Shown here one piece after another: positions 21,742 through 34,795 of a stretch of 64,000 nucleotides of DNA; position 1 is the first letter of the stretch; each line of letters begins with the position of its first letter. This DNA comes from Cryptomeria japonica (lineage: Eukaryota > Streptophyta > Pinopsida > Cupressales > Cupressaceae): contig NC_081412.1 in the NCBI RefSeq assembly GCF_030272615.1, forward strand, positions 673,581,823 to 673,645,822. Reading direction: 5' to 3'. The position numbers were made by a program, and so were the translations under genes. The notes below the pieces were generated by a model. That model was not told where the DNA came from and did no database searches. It worked only from the letters and a program-made list of their open reading frames with translations.

Positions 21742-24489
21742 CAGCAGCGTTCTTTCTCTGGTGCATGCGTGTGCGTGTGTCCTCTCAGTGCCTGCGGTCT
21801 GTTTCACAATGAATGTTGTGTTTAATGATGTCTTTAATGATTTTGTCCTCGAGGCTGTGCATGAATATCGACGTTCTTAATGCGTGTTGGCAACCCTAAA
21901 ATGTTGTTTGTTTTGTTGTTGTCGCTAATATTTCACTCTGCAATTTACGCTCTGTAAATGTTCGCATAGACTATTGCCTTTTGTTCGAGTATTTTGCTGT
22001 GCAATTTTCACTGTGGAAATGTTGGCATGGATAGTTTCGCTTTGAAATGTTCGCATAGATTGTTGGGTTTTCTTCCAATATCTCATTCTGTCATTTTTGC
22101 TCTGGAAATCTCCACATAGGTTGTTGGGTTATGTTTGAAGTTTCACCCTGGAAATGTCTGCATAGGTTGTTGGGTTCTTCCGTGTGCTTGCAGGGTTGGT
22201 CCTCTGTTTCTATTGCTTAACTATTTGTGGGCGTCGCTTGTTCCAATTTGGAAGCAATTTTCAAGGTTTGTGATATTTAATTTGTTTTATTGTTCACATG
22301 CGTTTGTATGTAGTGGTGTAGTTAGGTTTTGTTGTGGTCATGCCTATTTTATTAGGCTCCTTTGTGAGCTTTATGCCTTGAATGCTTTGATGTGCTTGCA
22401 GGGTTGTTTCTTGGCACCGTTATTGGTTTGAAGTTGCAAGATACACTTCCATTTTTTTTAAATTCCTTTTTCTTTTGTATTATATTTTGTTTGTAGATTT
22501 TTTATTTTGTGGTTCCGTGTGTTGTGGGCAATATTTCGCTCTGCAACATTCTCTTGGAAATGTCGCATAGATTGTTGGGTTTTATTCCAATATCTCATTC
22601 CGCAATTTTCACTCTGGAAATGTTCGCATAGATTGTTTGGTTCTGTTTGAATAGTTTACTCTGCAATTTTGGCTCTACAAATGTTCACATAGATTGTTGG
22701 CTTTTCTTCTCGTTCTAACTATTTTGATGGTTACGTTTGGTTCTCGTTGTGACTATTTTACTGCCTTTCCTTTTGAGGTTGACACCGTAAATGATTTGAA
22801 CTTGCCAGGTAAGGTTCTTTTTTGTTGAGATATGACTTTCTTTCATATTCCATTCTATTTATGGCCTATTTATTTTGTGCTTCCGTATGCTTGCAGGGTT
22901 GCTCCTCTGTTTCTATTACTTAACTATTTATGGGCCTCCATCCTTCCAGTTTGCAAGAAATTTTTGAGGTTGTTCCAAGCTGTGAAAGGTTTGAATTTGC
23001 AAGGTAGTTCTCTATATTATTTGTTTTCTTTTCCTTTTTGTAATGCATTTTACTTAGTTTTTCCTTCTGTGTGTTTACAGAATTGTCAATTTGTGATATT
23101 TAATTTGTGTTATTGTTTGCATGCGTTTGTATGTAGTGGTGCGGTTAGGTTTTGTTCTGGTTGTGCATGATTTATTAGACTCCTTTATGAGCTTAATGCC
23201 TTGAATGCTTTGATGTGCTTGCAGCATTGTTTGTTTGTTTATGTTATTTAACTATTTGTGGCCGTGACTATTGAAATTGATGTGCTTAATGATGTCTTTA
23301 AAGATTTTGTCCTCGAGGCTGTGCATGAATGTCAACATTCTTTATGTGTGTTGGAAACCCTAAAATGTTGTTTGTTTTGTTGTTTTCATCGATATTTCTC
23401 TCTGCAATTTACGCTTTGCAAATGTTTGCATAGACTGTTGCCCTTTGTTCGAGTATTTTGCTCTGCAATTTTTGTTATGGAAATGTTAGCATAGATTGTT
23501 GGACTTTGTTCCAATATTTTGCTCTGCAAATGTTTGCATAGCTTCCTTCTGAGCTTGGCACCATTACTAGTTTGAAGTTGCAAGGTAGGCTTCTATTTTT
23601 TTTAAATACGTTTTTGTTTTGTATTCCATTTTGTTTATAGCTTGTTTATTTTGTGGTTCCATGTGTTGTGGGCATTAGTTCCCATTTTATTTAGATTCTT
23701 TATGTGCGCTTGGAACCCTAAAATCTAATTGGTTTTATTTAGATTCTTTATGCGCCCTTGGAACCCTAAAATCTAATTGGTTTTGTAATGCTTTTTTATT
23801 ATACTCTGCTTATTTCTTGCTTGGCTCTGCTTGCAGGGGTTACTTCATCTATGTCATTTAACTGTTTGTGGCTGTGACTACTTTTAGTTTCCTAGGCACT
23901 TTCACATTGCTTTGGATATAGTTGTTGACATAGATTTTGTTGTCACTCTCGGTGCATGTTTTGAATTTGCAAGGTAAGTTCTTCTTTTGGTTAGATTCTT
24001 TTTTGTTTTGTAGTCCATTTTTCTATACTCTGGTTATTTCTCAGTTTAGTGTACTTGCAAGGTTGCTACTTTGTGACTTTTGTTGTAGGTTAAAAGGGTT
24101 TTAGTTTGCTTTTTTACTATTTGGAAATATTTAGTCATTTAAGTTTATTACTTTGTTTTAATCTTTTCATGCTCGGTTATGTGCACCAATGCAGACTCTT
24201 TTATTGGGCTTGTTTCTGAGGTTGTCGGTGTTAATGGTTTTACATTGCCAGGTACTTGTTTATTTTGTTATTAAATTTTTCAAAATTTGTAATGCACTAT
24301 TTGATACCATCCTTATTTTTGCATATGTTGTGCTAACAGGATTCTTACTTTTGTTATATTATTTAAATGTTTGTGAATGTGATTACTTTCAGTCTGCATC
24401 ATCTCTGTTCATTTTCCTAGGTATTTAGATTTTGACCATTTTGTTACTAATGAAATTCTACCTTACGTTAGGTTTTTTCCCATTTGCTG

Positions 24490-25210
<721 letters not shown>

Positions 25211-25379
25211 TTACAGTGTAAAACACATGATCTACATATGTATACCATTTTATCAATTTATCTTACTGATTAAAAGCCTTCGTGTGCACAAAGGAATAAA
25301 TACTCACAACTAAAAAAAAACCTAAGACTAAATGAAAAATTACAAGAAAAATTACACAGCAAAATACTTACAATAAGAC

Positions 25380-25600
25380 AACCTTGAAAGCAGAGGAAAG
25401 GGGAAAATAAGCAGACCATACAAAAAATGCACTACAAAAGAAATAAGAGTTTAAATTAAACCCAAGCTTACCTTCCAAATTCAAACCATTCATGGCGTCA
25501 AACTCACAAAGAAACCATATCAAACTATCATAACCACAACAAAACCTAAATCCATAACTATATACAACCTTGTGCGAAGATTTACATGACAAAATATTCT
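25380..25600 (-). repeat. Inverted copy of a splice-flanked module
   Basis: Read on the minus strand it contains GGTTTGAATTTGGAAG followed by GTAAGC, matching the donor side of the plus-strand modules, then an upstream TTAGGTTTTGTTGTGG like that near 22323. Confidence 0.7.
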
Positions 25601-25724
25601 CTACAACAACCACAAACAGTCAAACAACATAAACAAACCTAAACAATATAACCAAACAAACAACCCTACAAGAATATCAAAGCATTCAAATCGTAAAGCT
25701 CATAAAGGATCTGAATGAAACAAG

Positions 25725-25909
25725 TTGTTGGTTAGATCCCTAAAATCTAATTTCATTTTCTCTTGTCAAGAATGTTTTCCTATGGTCATCTCCATGCATG
25801 TGCTCTATTTCTCAAACAATGTTGCCTTTAATGATTTTGTTCCCAAGGTTGTGCATGATTGTCGACGTTCTTTATGTGTGCAGAGATTAAGAAATTGTTA
25901 GAGTATCAA

Positions 25910-25944
<35 letters not shown>

Positions 25945-26215
25945 GCATAAACACGTGTACATATATATATATACATGTGTATATACGGTTTTATTCATTC
26001 TCTATTTTTATGGTTCCATTGTAAAGTTTGTAAAAAAACATAAAAAAATTGTATATATATGTGCATATGCATATGTACATATATATACATACATGCATGT
26101 GTAGGCATCTATACATGTATATCAATACACACATGTCCGCATATATATATGCATGTATGTACATATAGACATGTGTGTATGTATATGTACATAGTGTACT
26201 CTATGTTGTACTCTG
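25725..26215 (+). repeat. Direct duplication, copy 2 (partner 24490-25210)
   Basis: See the partner. This copy has a much shorter microsatellite (TA run about 25917-25945). The segment between the copies (25370-25620) carries an inverted module. Confidence 0.85.
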
Positions 26216-26339
26216 AAAGTAGTCACATCCACAAATAGTTAAATAACATAAACAAAGCAGCAACCCTGCAAGCACAAGGAACAAGAAAAAAAAAAGTCTA
26301 TAAACGAAAAACGCAATACAAAATAAAAATGTATTATAA

Positions 26340-26700
26340 AAAATAGAACCTTACCTTGCAACTTCAAATCGTTAACGGTGTCAAGCTCACAAGGAAGGCC
26401 AGTAAAACAGTCACAACGAGAACCAAACCCAACAATCTATGCAAAGATTTCAAGAGCGAAAATTGCAAAGCGAAATATTGGCAACAACAAAACAAATTCC
26501 ATTTTAAGGTTCCAAACACCCATAAATAACGTCAACATTCATGCACAACCTCGAGGATAAAATCATTAAAGATAGCATCACTTGCAAAACAGAGAATAAG
26601 ACAGTCACAAATTACATTTTAAGGTTGCAACCAGCCATAGAGAATGCCAACTTTCATGCACAGCCTTTACATGAAATCATTAAAGATAGCATTGCTTTGC
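26340..26700 (-). repeat. Inverted module copies near Helitron copy 2
   Basis: Minus-strand reading gives TTTGAAGTTGCAAG then GTAAGG (near 26357), and TTTAATGATTTTATCCTCGA with GTGCATGAATG (26530-26565), plus a second weaker copy (26655-26690). The ORF at 26541-26825 lies in this repeat and is not called. Confidence 0.7.
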
Positions 26701-27185
26701 CAATAGAGCCCACATACGGAGATGACCACAAGACAACGTTGAATCATGAAATATTTGATCAGGGTAACATAAATCAGATAACTGACTTTGTGCACATGAA
26801 TGCTTTTAATCTCCAAGTTAAGTAACCATTGAGAAATGTTCCATATTTAGAAAATTAATATATTGTAATTGATATTTATAATTCTGGTTTTCTGATAACT
26901 GTAAAATTGCATACTTACATTGCACACTAAAAGCATTCATGTTCATACTTAAATATATATGCATGTATACATATAGATGGCAATTTACACAACTTAATGT
27001 GTTGCCATTATTATTACAAGTTTTTAGAGTTAGTTAATAGTAAATTCATTATGGTTGACCAAAAAAAATGTGATCTACTTAAAGATTTTCTCTATTATTC
27101 TTGTATGTTCACTTTTTGTAGTGATGCATTTCCACTTTGTCATTAAAACAGAAAATAGCGACACTAACACTATCAAATTTCAACA

Positions 27186-27380
27186 ATGGATACAAGTTTG
27201 AAAGCAACAAAGGACATCAACACTGTAATTCAAAGCATGTTGCAAGAAAGAAACAAGCTAAAGAGTAACCTCAGAAAGGTAATTGCCCACTATAAACATA
27301 AATCCTCTACATCTTCTAGTGTTGTAACAACCATAGATCATATTGAAGTAGCACCTTTCCCAATACCAACTACTGAATAG
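27186..27380 (+). CDS. Unrecognised 64-residue open frame upstream of RPA1 copy 2
   Basis: It starts at ATG 27186 and has a helical, charged N-terminal half (TVIQSMLQERNKLKSNLRKV), then a Ser/Thr-rich middle. I do not recognise the family. It lies 0.5 kb upstream of the RPA1 exon 1 and could be a Helitron-borne peptide, an exon relic or chance. Confidence 0.2.
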   Translation: MDTSLKATKDINTVIQSMLQERNKLKSNLRKVIAHYKHKSSTSSSVVTTIDHIEVAPFPIPTTE

Positions 27381-27885
27381 TTAGTTGATCCAATGGTTAT
27401 TTTCACATTGGGCGACAAAGTATTTAAATGAAGTGATAATGACCTTGGATGGGTTGCTTGGGTTGGTCCTATGTTGTTCTAATTATTCAATCTTTGGAAT
27501 GTTACATTCTTTTTTTGTTTAACATTCGAAACAGACAGAGGCATCCCATATTTTCAAAGATCTTTGATTAGATAAAGTCATATTTTGTTAATATACTCTC
27601 AAATATAAAAATCATTATATCATATTCAATGTTTTCCAAGCTTATGAGCATATGACCAATTATTGCTTTCAATGCATGTTTCAATCACATTATGATCAAT
27701 TCCTTACCATATGGAATAAATAAAAAAACTGTAACAACGCTAGTCTATGGTCACTTAATTTTACACTGCTTGTGCATATATACCTTTGATAAGCTTGCAT
27801 CATGTTGTGATTTTATTCTGATATAAGAACTACAATTCATCATGCTTATAATTTACTTTTAATTCTCAAAAGGTATATATGCACA

Positions 27886-30075
27886 ATGGCATCTTGAGCA
27901 GCTACCTCTGAATCCATAGAGCACTCCACTATTGATAATTTGGTAAGCTAAATTATGAAAACTTTTCAATATAGAAATCTTTTATGCTCTTTTCCATACC
28001 ATCCTTTTCATTACCACATGCATACTTTTTGGATGGCATATTACAAAACTAGATGCATACTATATACATAACATAGCTTGATTACATCATTTACTAAGAC
28101 AAGCTTTACATTAACAAGTAAGGAAATATATGAGCTGGTTGTCGTTAAAATTAAATCCTCTATATAAATATTATTTTTTGTAGGAAAAAAACCAAGAGTA
28201 TGTCCCTACCCCTTTTGCAATTCAATCTATCAATGTTGGGGATGACCTTCCTTTAGCATTGCTACAAGTCTTGTCATTTCAGAAAATGCAAAACAACAAA
28301 GATGATACTGACAGACATAAATTAATCTTATCTGATGGCACATGCATGCAGTTGGCAATCTTGCCTTCTAAATATGCTACTCTGATACTTTCAGACATTC
28401 TAAAAATAGGCACAATAGTCCAGTTATTGAGCTATACATCCCGATACATATGGAACACAAGGTAGGAAATCAACTATGATTATTAAATACAATATGTTTC
28501 ATCTTTTTTAAATTTCGTTTATGTATAATGAGCAGTAATTTAAGAAGACGTCTATTGTTTCCATAGGACTATTGTAATACTTAGCCTGGAAGTGAAACAA
28601 ACTGATTGCCTATTCTTTGGTAAACCAGAATATCTATTCAAAGAACAACAACCAAAAATTATGTCTGAGGACAGACCATCAACATCTAAACACTCTCTTT
28701 AGTTTGCAAATGAATTGCCATCCCCACAAACAACAACTTCTCCAAATATAAGCCCTATCAAAACTTTAAATCCATACCAAAATAAATGGACTATCAAAGG
28801 GAGAGTCACTCTTAAACGACCTATTAAGCCATATAGCACAGTGACCAAAAATGACCATGTCTTTAGCTTTGACATTGTTGATTGTGATGGTTCTGAAATT
28901 AGAATTACATGTTTTGATGAGATAGCTAAGTTACACTCTAACCGTGTGGACATAGGTTCACATTATATTATTTCAAAAGGATTTCTTAAGGAGGCAAATG
29001 CAAGGTGCAACAAACTAAACAAACATCTAGAAATCACGTTGTCTGATACATCCATACTAAAACGCTGCACCAATGAAGAACAACCAGATCAACAAAGTTC
29101 TCCTTTCACACCCATTAGTGAATTGTTTCATCTAACAAAGAACACGTTGGTTGACATAATTTGTCTTGTTCTATATGTTGGAGATATCGTTCCTATACAC
29201 AGGAAAGATGGCAATCAAACACAAAAACGTGTGGTGAAAATTAATGACCTCTCTAGTTCAACAATTGACATCAACTTATGGGGTCCAATGGCAGAACAAA
29301 AGGGCTTGGAATTGAAAAATATGTTGACCAATGATAGTATGCTTATCCTTGCTTTATGTAATGCTCATGTTGGCTATTTCAATGGGAAGCTTATAAACAT
29401 AACAGCTGCAACAACATTACGTATCAACCCAAATTTTCCAGAAGGAGAGCTTCTAACATTAAGAGGAAAGGACCCTTTGCTTGTTGTACCTTTTGTTGCA
29501 CAAACTATCCACATAGATGGCAGATATACTAGAATGATAATTTCTTCAATCCATTAGTGGATGAGCATCAGACCAGAAAAAATTTAGACAACATTGCTAG
29601 CTGTTCTGCACTTTGTGAACGTCAATGACAAAAATTTCTATTACGTAGCTTGCCCACTAATAGTGAATGGAAGGCCTTGCAAGAAAAAGTGTACGCTGAT
29701 GACTCTTGGTTCTGCTCTAGATGTCAAATGATGATGCAAGACTGCAATTATAGTTACCTCTTGCCTCTAAAGTTGTAAGATGCCATAGGTACTCTATGGG
29801 CCACTGCATTTGGTGAGGGTGGCATTCACTTGCTACACAAAACTGCAAAACAACTCTATGCACTCCAAAATGATGCAAAAACAACAGAGACACCTTCCTC
29901 AGTGATCAAGAGACTATTGTCATGTTACTATTCATTCACACTACTGGTTTCTACTAAGACATATAATTCAAAAATGAAGATGAAATTCACAGTCAATAAA
30001 GTTGCTCCTGTTGACTTCAAACCTGAGTGCCATGCATTACTTGTAGAAATTGCCTGCCTAAGTACAAAGACTTAA
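27886..30075 (+). pseudogene. RPA1-like single-strand DNA-binding protein (Helitron copy 2)
   Basis: Three exons can be read: 27886-27942 (with an early TGA at codon 4), 28184-28461 and 28567 on, with introns 27943-28183 (GTAAGC to TTTGTAG) and 28462-28566 (GTAGG to CCATAG). The frame stays continuous through both splices. Exon 2 is RPA70N-like (LALLQVLSFQKM, LILSDGTCMQL). Exon 3 has DBD-A (FSFDIVDCDGSEIRITCFDE) and DBD-B (TIDINLWGPM) up to 29557, after a TAG near 28700. The C-terminal zinc-ribbon OB-fold continues with breaks: NFYYVACPLIVNGRPCKKKC, then in another frame SWFCSRCQ, and GTLWATAFGEGG near 29790-29820, ending 30075. It is better preserved than copy 1. Confidence 0.87.
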
Positions 30076-30210
30076 AATTATAACGGATCTTTTCTAATTA
30101 TTAAACTTTACAGTTTACAATACAATTATACTATTACCTAATTTTCATATTTAATACTTTTACATATACAAACAAGCACGTTTTACAAAGACAAGGGTGC
30201 TTCTATAAAT

Positions 30211-30983
30211 ATCTATATGGACATTTCTTACATCTACCAATTATCTATTTGAAAGCTTTTCCTCTTGACATTAGTTATTTTCAGTCATAGTCTCTAGTTT
30301 TATATGTGTTGACAGTATGTTGTTTCCTAATAAACTAGACATATATGCACGTATATTGTTCTTTTTCTGGTCTTATACCTATCTATTTAACAATACAACA
30401 CATAACTATATATAAGTATTCATAGTTATAGTATTTTGGATATATACATGTAATTATATATGTGCATATGTTCATATACAAAACCTTGAATTTTTAAATT
30501 ATGTGTATATGTGCATGTGTATATATATACATACATATGTATGTATCAGAATTTACTATAGTCGTGCATACCTATATTACAATCATGCTTTTAAAATCTA
30601 TATGGACATTTCTTACATCTACCAATTATCTCTTTGAACGCTTTTCCTCTTGACATTACTTATTTTCAGTCATAGTCTTTAATTTCAAATGTGTTCACAG
30701 TATGTTGTTTGCAAATAAACTAGACATATATGCACGTATATTATTCTTTTTCTAGTCTTATACCTATCTGTTTAACAATACAATACATAACTATATATAA
30801 GTATTCATAGTTATAGAATTTTTGATATATACATGTACTTATATATGTGCATATGTTCATATACAAAACCTTGAATTTTTAAATTATATGTATATGTACA
30901 TGTGTATATGTATACATACATCTGTATTTATTAGAATTTACTATAGTTGTGCATACCTATATTACAATCATACTTTTAAAATC
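30211..30983 (+). repeat. Tandem duplication, two units of about 388 bp
   Basis: ATCTATATGGACATTTCTTA begins at 30211 and 30596 (offset 385), and both units end CTTTTAAAATC at 30598 and 30983. The units differ by a few percent. It lies in the spacer between RPA1 and Rep of copy 2. No coding content. Confidence 0.92.
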
Positions 30984-31369
30984 ATGAAACATCAAAAAAT
31001 ACTATATCTATACATAGCTATATGACAATGCTACCTTTTGCAAAACCAACTTGCTAGCAGTAGCATATTTACACAGTTCAGCACTAGACAGTCAATTTAT
31101 GGCTTTCCACAACCCATATATTTCAAGTAAAGTTGTACATATAAGTTGAGCCAATGAGAGAAACAAAACAACAGAATAAATAATTACACATACAAATAAT
31201 CACAACAAAAGTAGTTTACATACAGAACAAATCCTCTAAAATCACATAAGCATACATAAAGCAATTTTCAATTCTTATACATTCTTCATACATGCTTCAA
31301 AGTTAACTATTATGAAAATTCTAACATACCTCTGCTCTCTTTAAAATATTAGATATCTATCCAGCCTTG
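30984..31369. other. Spacer upstream of Rep, copy 2
   Basis: AT-rich, no gene seen. It probably contains the Rep promoter, but no clear box can be assigned. Confidence 0.45.
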
Positions 31370-34300
31370 CCCTCAAGAAATTGATGCTATCAAACTAAGG
31401 AGAAGTGAGACCAATAGAACTTATTATGCAAAGAATAGAGCTGATATCTCCAAGAAACAATAACTGAAGCGTCATGCACTTCATAGACCTTCCAATAACT
31501 CAGGACAGTTATTAGAAATAGAAAACACTGATCTTGAGCAAAGTAATCTCTTTCAAACATTTTCTATTGCTCCTGAACTTGGTATGAAGGCTGCTTCATT
31601 TCAAAATACATTGTCTAATTTCCACAAAAAGATTGATATGTTGGAGGTCACACCGCCATGTTCTGTTTGCAAAGAAATGTATGTAGGCATGACTATTAAA
31701 AAACTCAATCATGTAGTTGTGTGCAGGAGATGTTATGGTGAAAAAGGCCTCCACCGCTTCTCATTATCGAACAATATGGACCCAGGTGAGCAACCTTCTA
31801 TTTTAAAGTCTCTCTCTCAGGTAGAAGAAATGCTCATATCAAGAATTGCCCCTATTTTACAAGTAACACATGCAAGGAGAGGCCAATACAAATATTCTGG
31901 CCATACAATAAACTTCCCACAAGATATTTATGATATTGCAATAACATTACCTTGACATATTAACCAATTAAAAATTCTAATTGTCCATAGAACAAATTCC
32001 CAAGGTTTAACTTATGACTGTTACATCAATAGATTTCACGTCATGAATGCATTGCCTTACAAAATGGAACATGATCAATACTACAAGGATGTAGTCATTG
32101 ATCTAGATGCAGTGCTTCTATTGCCAGAGCAAACCACTGATATTACAGATCTATTACATTCAGTACATTCCCTGCAAGAAGATGTTGTTGAAGATACCTC
32201 TACTGAACCAGATATTGACATTGAAGAACAAATCGGGGAGAATAGTTCCTCATTTGTCCCACAACTCCCATCATCAATACTAGAACTTGATGTAATAAAA
32301 AACATCCTCCATCTAGATAAAAGCATCAACAACATTAATCCTTGGCCCAAAATTAGTGCATCACCTATCAATGAGTACAATACTAAGGGCCTCCTTTGCA
32401 TTCCCTAGTGGAATAGCTTTACCACTACAACAAAGAGCAAACCAAGTGCATTTACATGAATATGCTTTAGACTTGATCAAATACTATGATCAAATATTTG
32501 GGTAACATGTTCGCTTTATATATTATATCTACAATCTCATGATGAGACATCGATCCCAGCAATCAGCTTTTGTCTTCATAAAGACTAATCTGCAAGATAA
32601 TCTTCCCTAGAATCTATATGGCCTACGGGAATACTTGCAAAACACACTATCAAGTGAATTACCAAATCATATCATGCGATATGCAGCCTCATTGCGTGGT
32701 ACATGGGCTTTTTGGAGAAAGTCCCAACATGACCTTACATCAATGATAGAATAGTTAGGTGCTTCTACACTATTCTTCACCTTAAGCTCAGCTGACACAA
32801 AATGACCAGATTTGCATAAGTTATTACCAAAGTCAAAGTCAGCTACTACACCTAACAACAGAAGACAATTTACTAAAAATTTAATCAATAATCCTCACAT
32901 TATAGCTTTATACTTACACTTAAGATTTCAAATCTTTCGTGATGAAGTCATTGTGAAAGAACTAAAAAGTATTGACCACTAGTACAAATATGAATGGCAA
33001 CACCGAGGCTCTGCACATATACATGGCTTTCTTTGGTTGCCACAAGCACCAAATGTTGATAACCTTAACTGGTCAAATCATGCAAATGTCCAATCAATAA
33101 AACAGTTCTTTGACTAGTATATCACAGCATGGAATCCACGTTGTGAAGAGGCTCGCTTGAACAGGCAATATATGCCTACAATTTCAGATCCATGCCTTGC
33201 AGATACAAAGATCATATCCAAATTAGATCCTTGTACTGATTACACTGAGTTACTCAATGTTGTTCATAGACATACAAAGTGTTTAGAGTATACTTGCTTG
33301 AGGAAAAAGAACTCAATCCTTCAATACCGATATAAAGCTCCTTGGACTGAACAACCTAAATCCTCACTAATATTAGACCACAACAATAACCCATCATACA
33401 AACCAGCAAGGAATGATAGCCGCCTAAATGTACACAACCCTACAATGCTCGCCATATGGAGAGAAAATGTTGACTCTCAGCCTATCTACTCCAAGAAAGC
33501 AATTCTACAATATATTTCAAAGTACGCATCAAAAAAGTGAACAAAAGTCAGAAAATTATATTGATATCATGAAATGTATAGTTGAATCAACGAATTCAGA
33601 TGATACAATCCTATTGGCATACCAAAGGCTACTCATGGGAATAGTTGCTGATAGGGACATTAGCGCACAAGAAACTTGTCACATGCTGCTTAAACTCCCA
33701 TTGATATCATGTACATGCCAATTTGTAACACTGAATGTCGGTAAAAGAATCTTCCAATGCATAGCTAATTGTGATGAATAATCTCAAACCTCAATCTCTT
33801 ATATCTCGAACTACATGAAATGACCATCAAAATTAGCAAACCTGACTCTGCTTCATTCAGCCCAGCTATATACGTTCTCTGAGCACCGTAAATCATGTAA
33901 ATGGATAAAAAGAAAGGTACCTGCAATTGTAAATGTCTACCCACAACACAAATCATTACCTTTAGAAGAGGACAGTAGTTTTGAAAGTTTCTATTGGAGT
34001 GAATTGCTTCTTTACAAACCATTTCAAATTATTCCTCTACATATAGGCACCTCACCTGAAGAAATTATCATAAATTGGAAAGCTCTTCAAAGTACAGATT
34101 ACATCCAATGGCATTTGAATGGTTTTCAAGAACACATTACCATAGAAAATGGTGAAGACCTACAACCAGAAGATATTCATCAATCAACTTAGGAAGGGCT
34201 CTATGAATGGGAGTTTTTGTCACAAATGGGAGCATCAAACAACTTCAACGTTGCAGCTCTTCAACTGCTTGGCAAACGTGATTTTGATCTACAGTTTGAT

Positions 34301-34660
34301 TGGACTGCTTCTATACCTAATGAACCACTGCATTCAAAAGCATTTAATGTTATTCTCGTAGAGAAAAGCCAAGCACCCCACAATCTTTTGAACACACATT
34401 TTAATGCACCTGCTAACTATGAGCTTGCACAAAACTAAATGATTGCACTTGATATTATCAAATCTCATGTTGACCATAAGTTGCATTCTTCACAATTGTG
34501 ATTAATCATTCAAGGCACTATAGGAACTAGAAAATCATTTCTTATTGACTGCGTACGCAGACAATTAAATTCAAGTACAAAACATGCACAATGTCCTTTG
34601 CTTGTACTAGCACCAACAGGTGTCTCTGCATATAATATCCAAGCAACCACAATCCATGCT
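31370..34660 (+). pseudogene. Helitron Rep (HUH)-Pif1 helicase, copy 2, N-terminal part
   Basis: N-terminal basic segment (KLRRSETNRTYYAKNRADIS, from about 31395), then a C2C2 zinc-finger-like region (CSVCKEM...CRRCYG, about 31661-31740) and NNMDPGEQPSILKSL. NFPQDI and SASPINEYNTKGL mark the Helitron-like N domain, which is badly broken at 32405-32980. The HUH site YEWQHRGSAHIHGFLWLPQA lies at about 32989-33050, and the two-tyrosine site YISKYASK at about 33508-33535. The helicase starts after 34000; Walker A at 34514-34537 reads GTIGTRKS, with Arg for the expected Gly. LAPTGVSAYNIQATTIHA runs up to the LTR insertion at 34661. In-frame stops are numerous. Confidence 0.87.
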
Positions 34661-34697
34661 TGTCATAACCCTCTTTTTGGACCTTGATATGACTTGT

Positions 34698-34698
<1 letters not shown>

Positions 34699-34744
<46 letters not shown>

Positions 34745-34795
34745 TTCTTATTATTATTATTGTTATTATTACTACTACTACTACTACTATTATAA
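34699..34795. repeat. Palindromic trinucleotide microsatellite (AAT then ATT)
   Basis: A run of AAT flips to ATT near 34721, giving a self-complementary hairpin, then continues to ACT units. The 3' LTR equivalent (41481-41575) has a different length and an extra interruption. Confidence 0.92.

Noticed and set aside
21742-21765. CTGG after the 34-bp palindrome as a Helitron 3' end
   Set aside because: The distance is too long, the hairpin has no loop and no Rep gene is close on the left; the 46721 site fits much better.
34699-34795. CRISPR-like or spacer-repeat array
   Set aside because: It is a plain trinucleotide microsatellite; no repeat-spacer structure occurs anywhere in this plant DNA.
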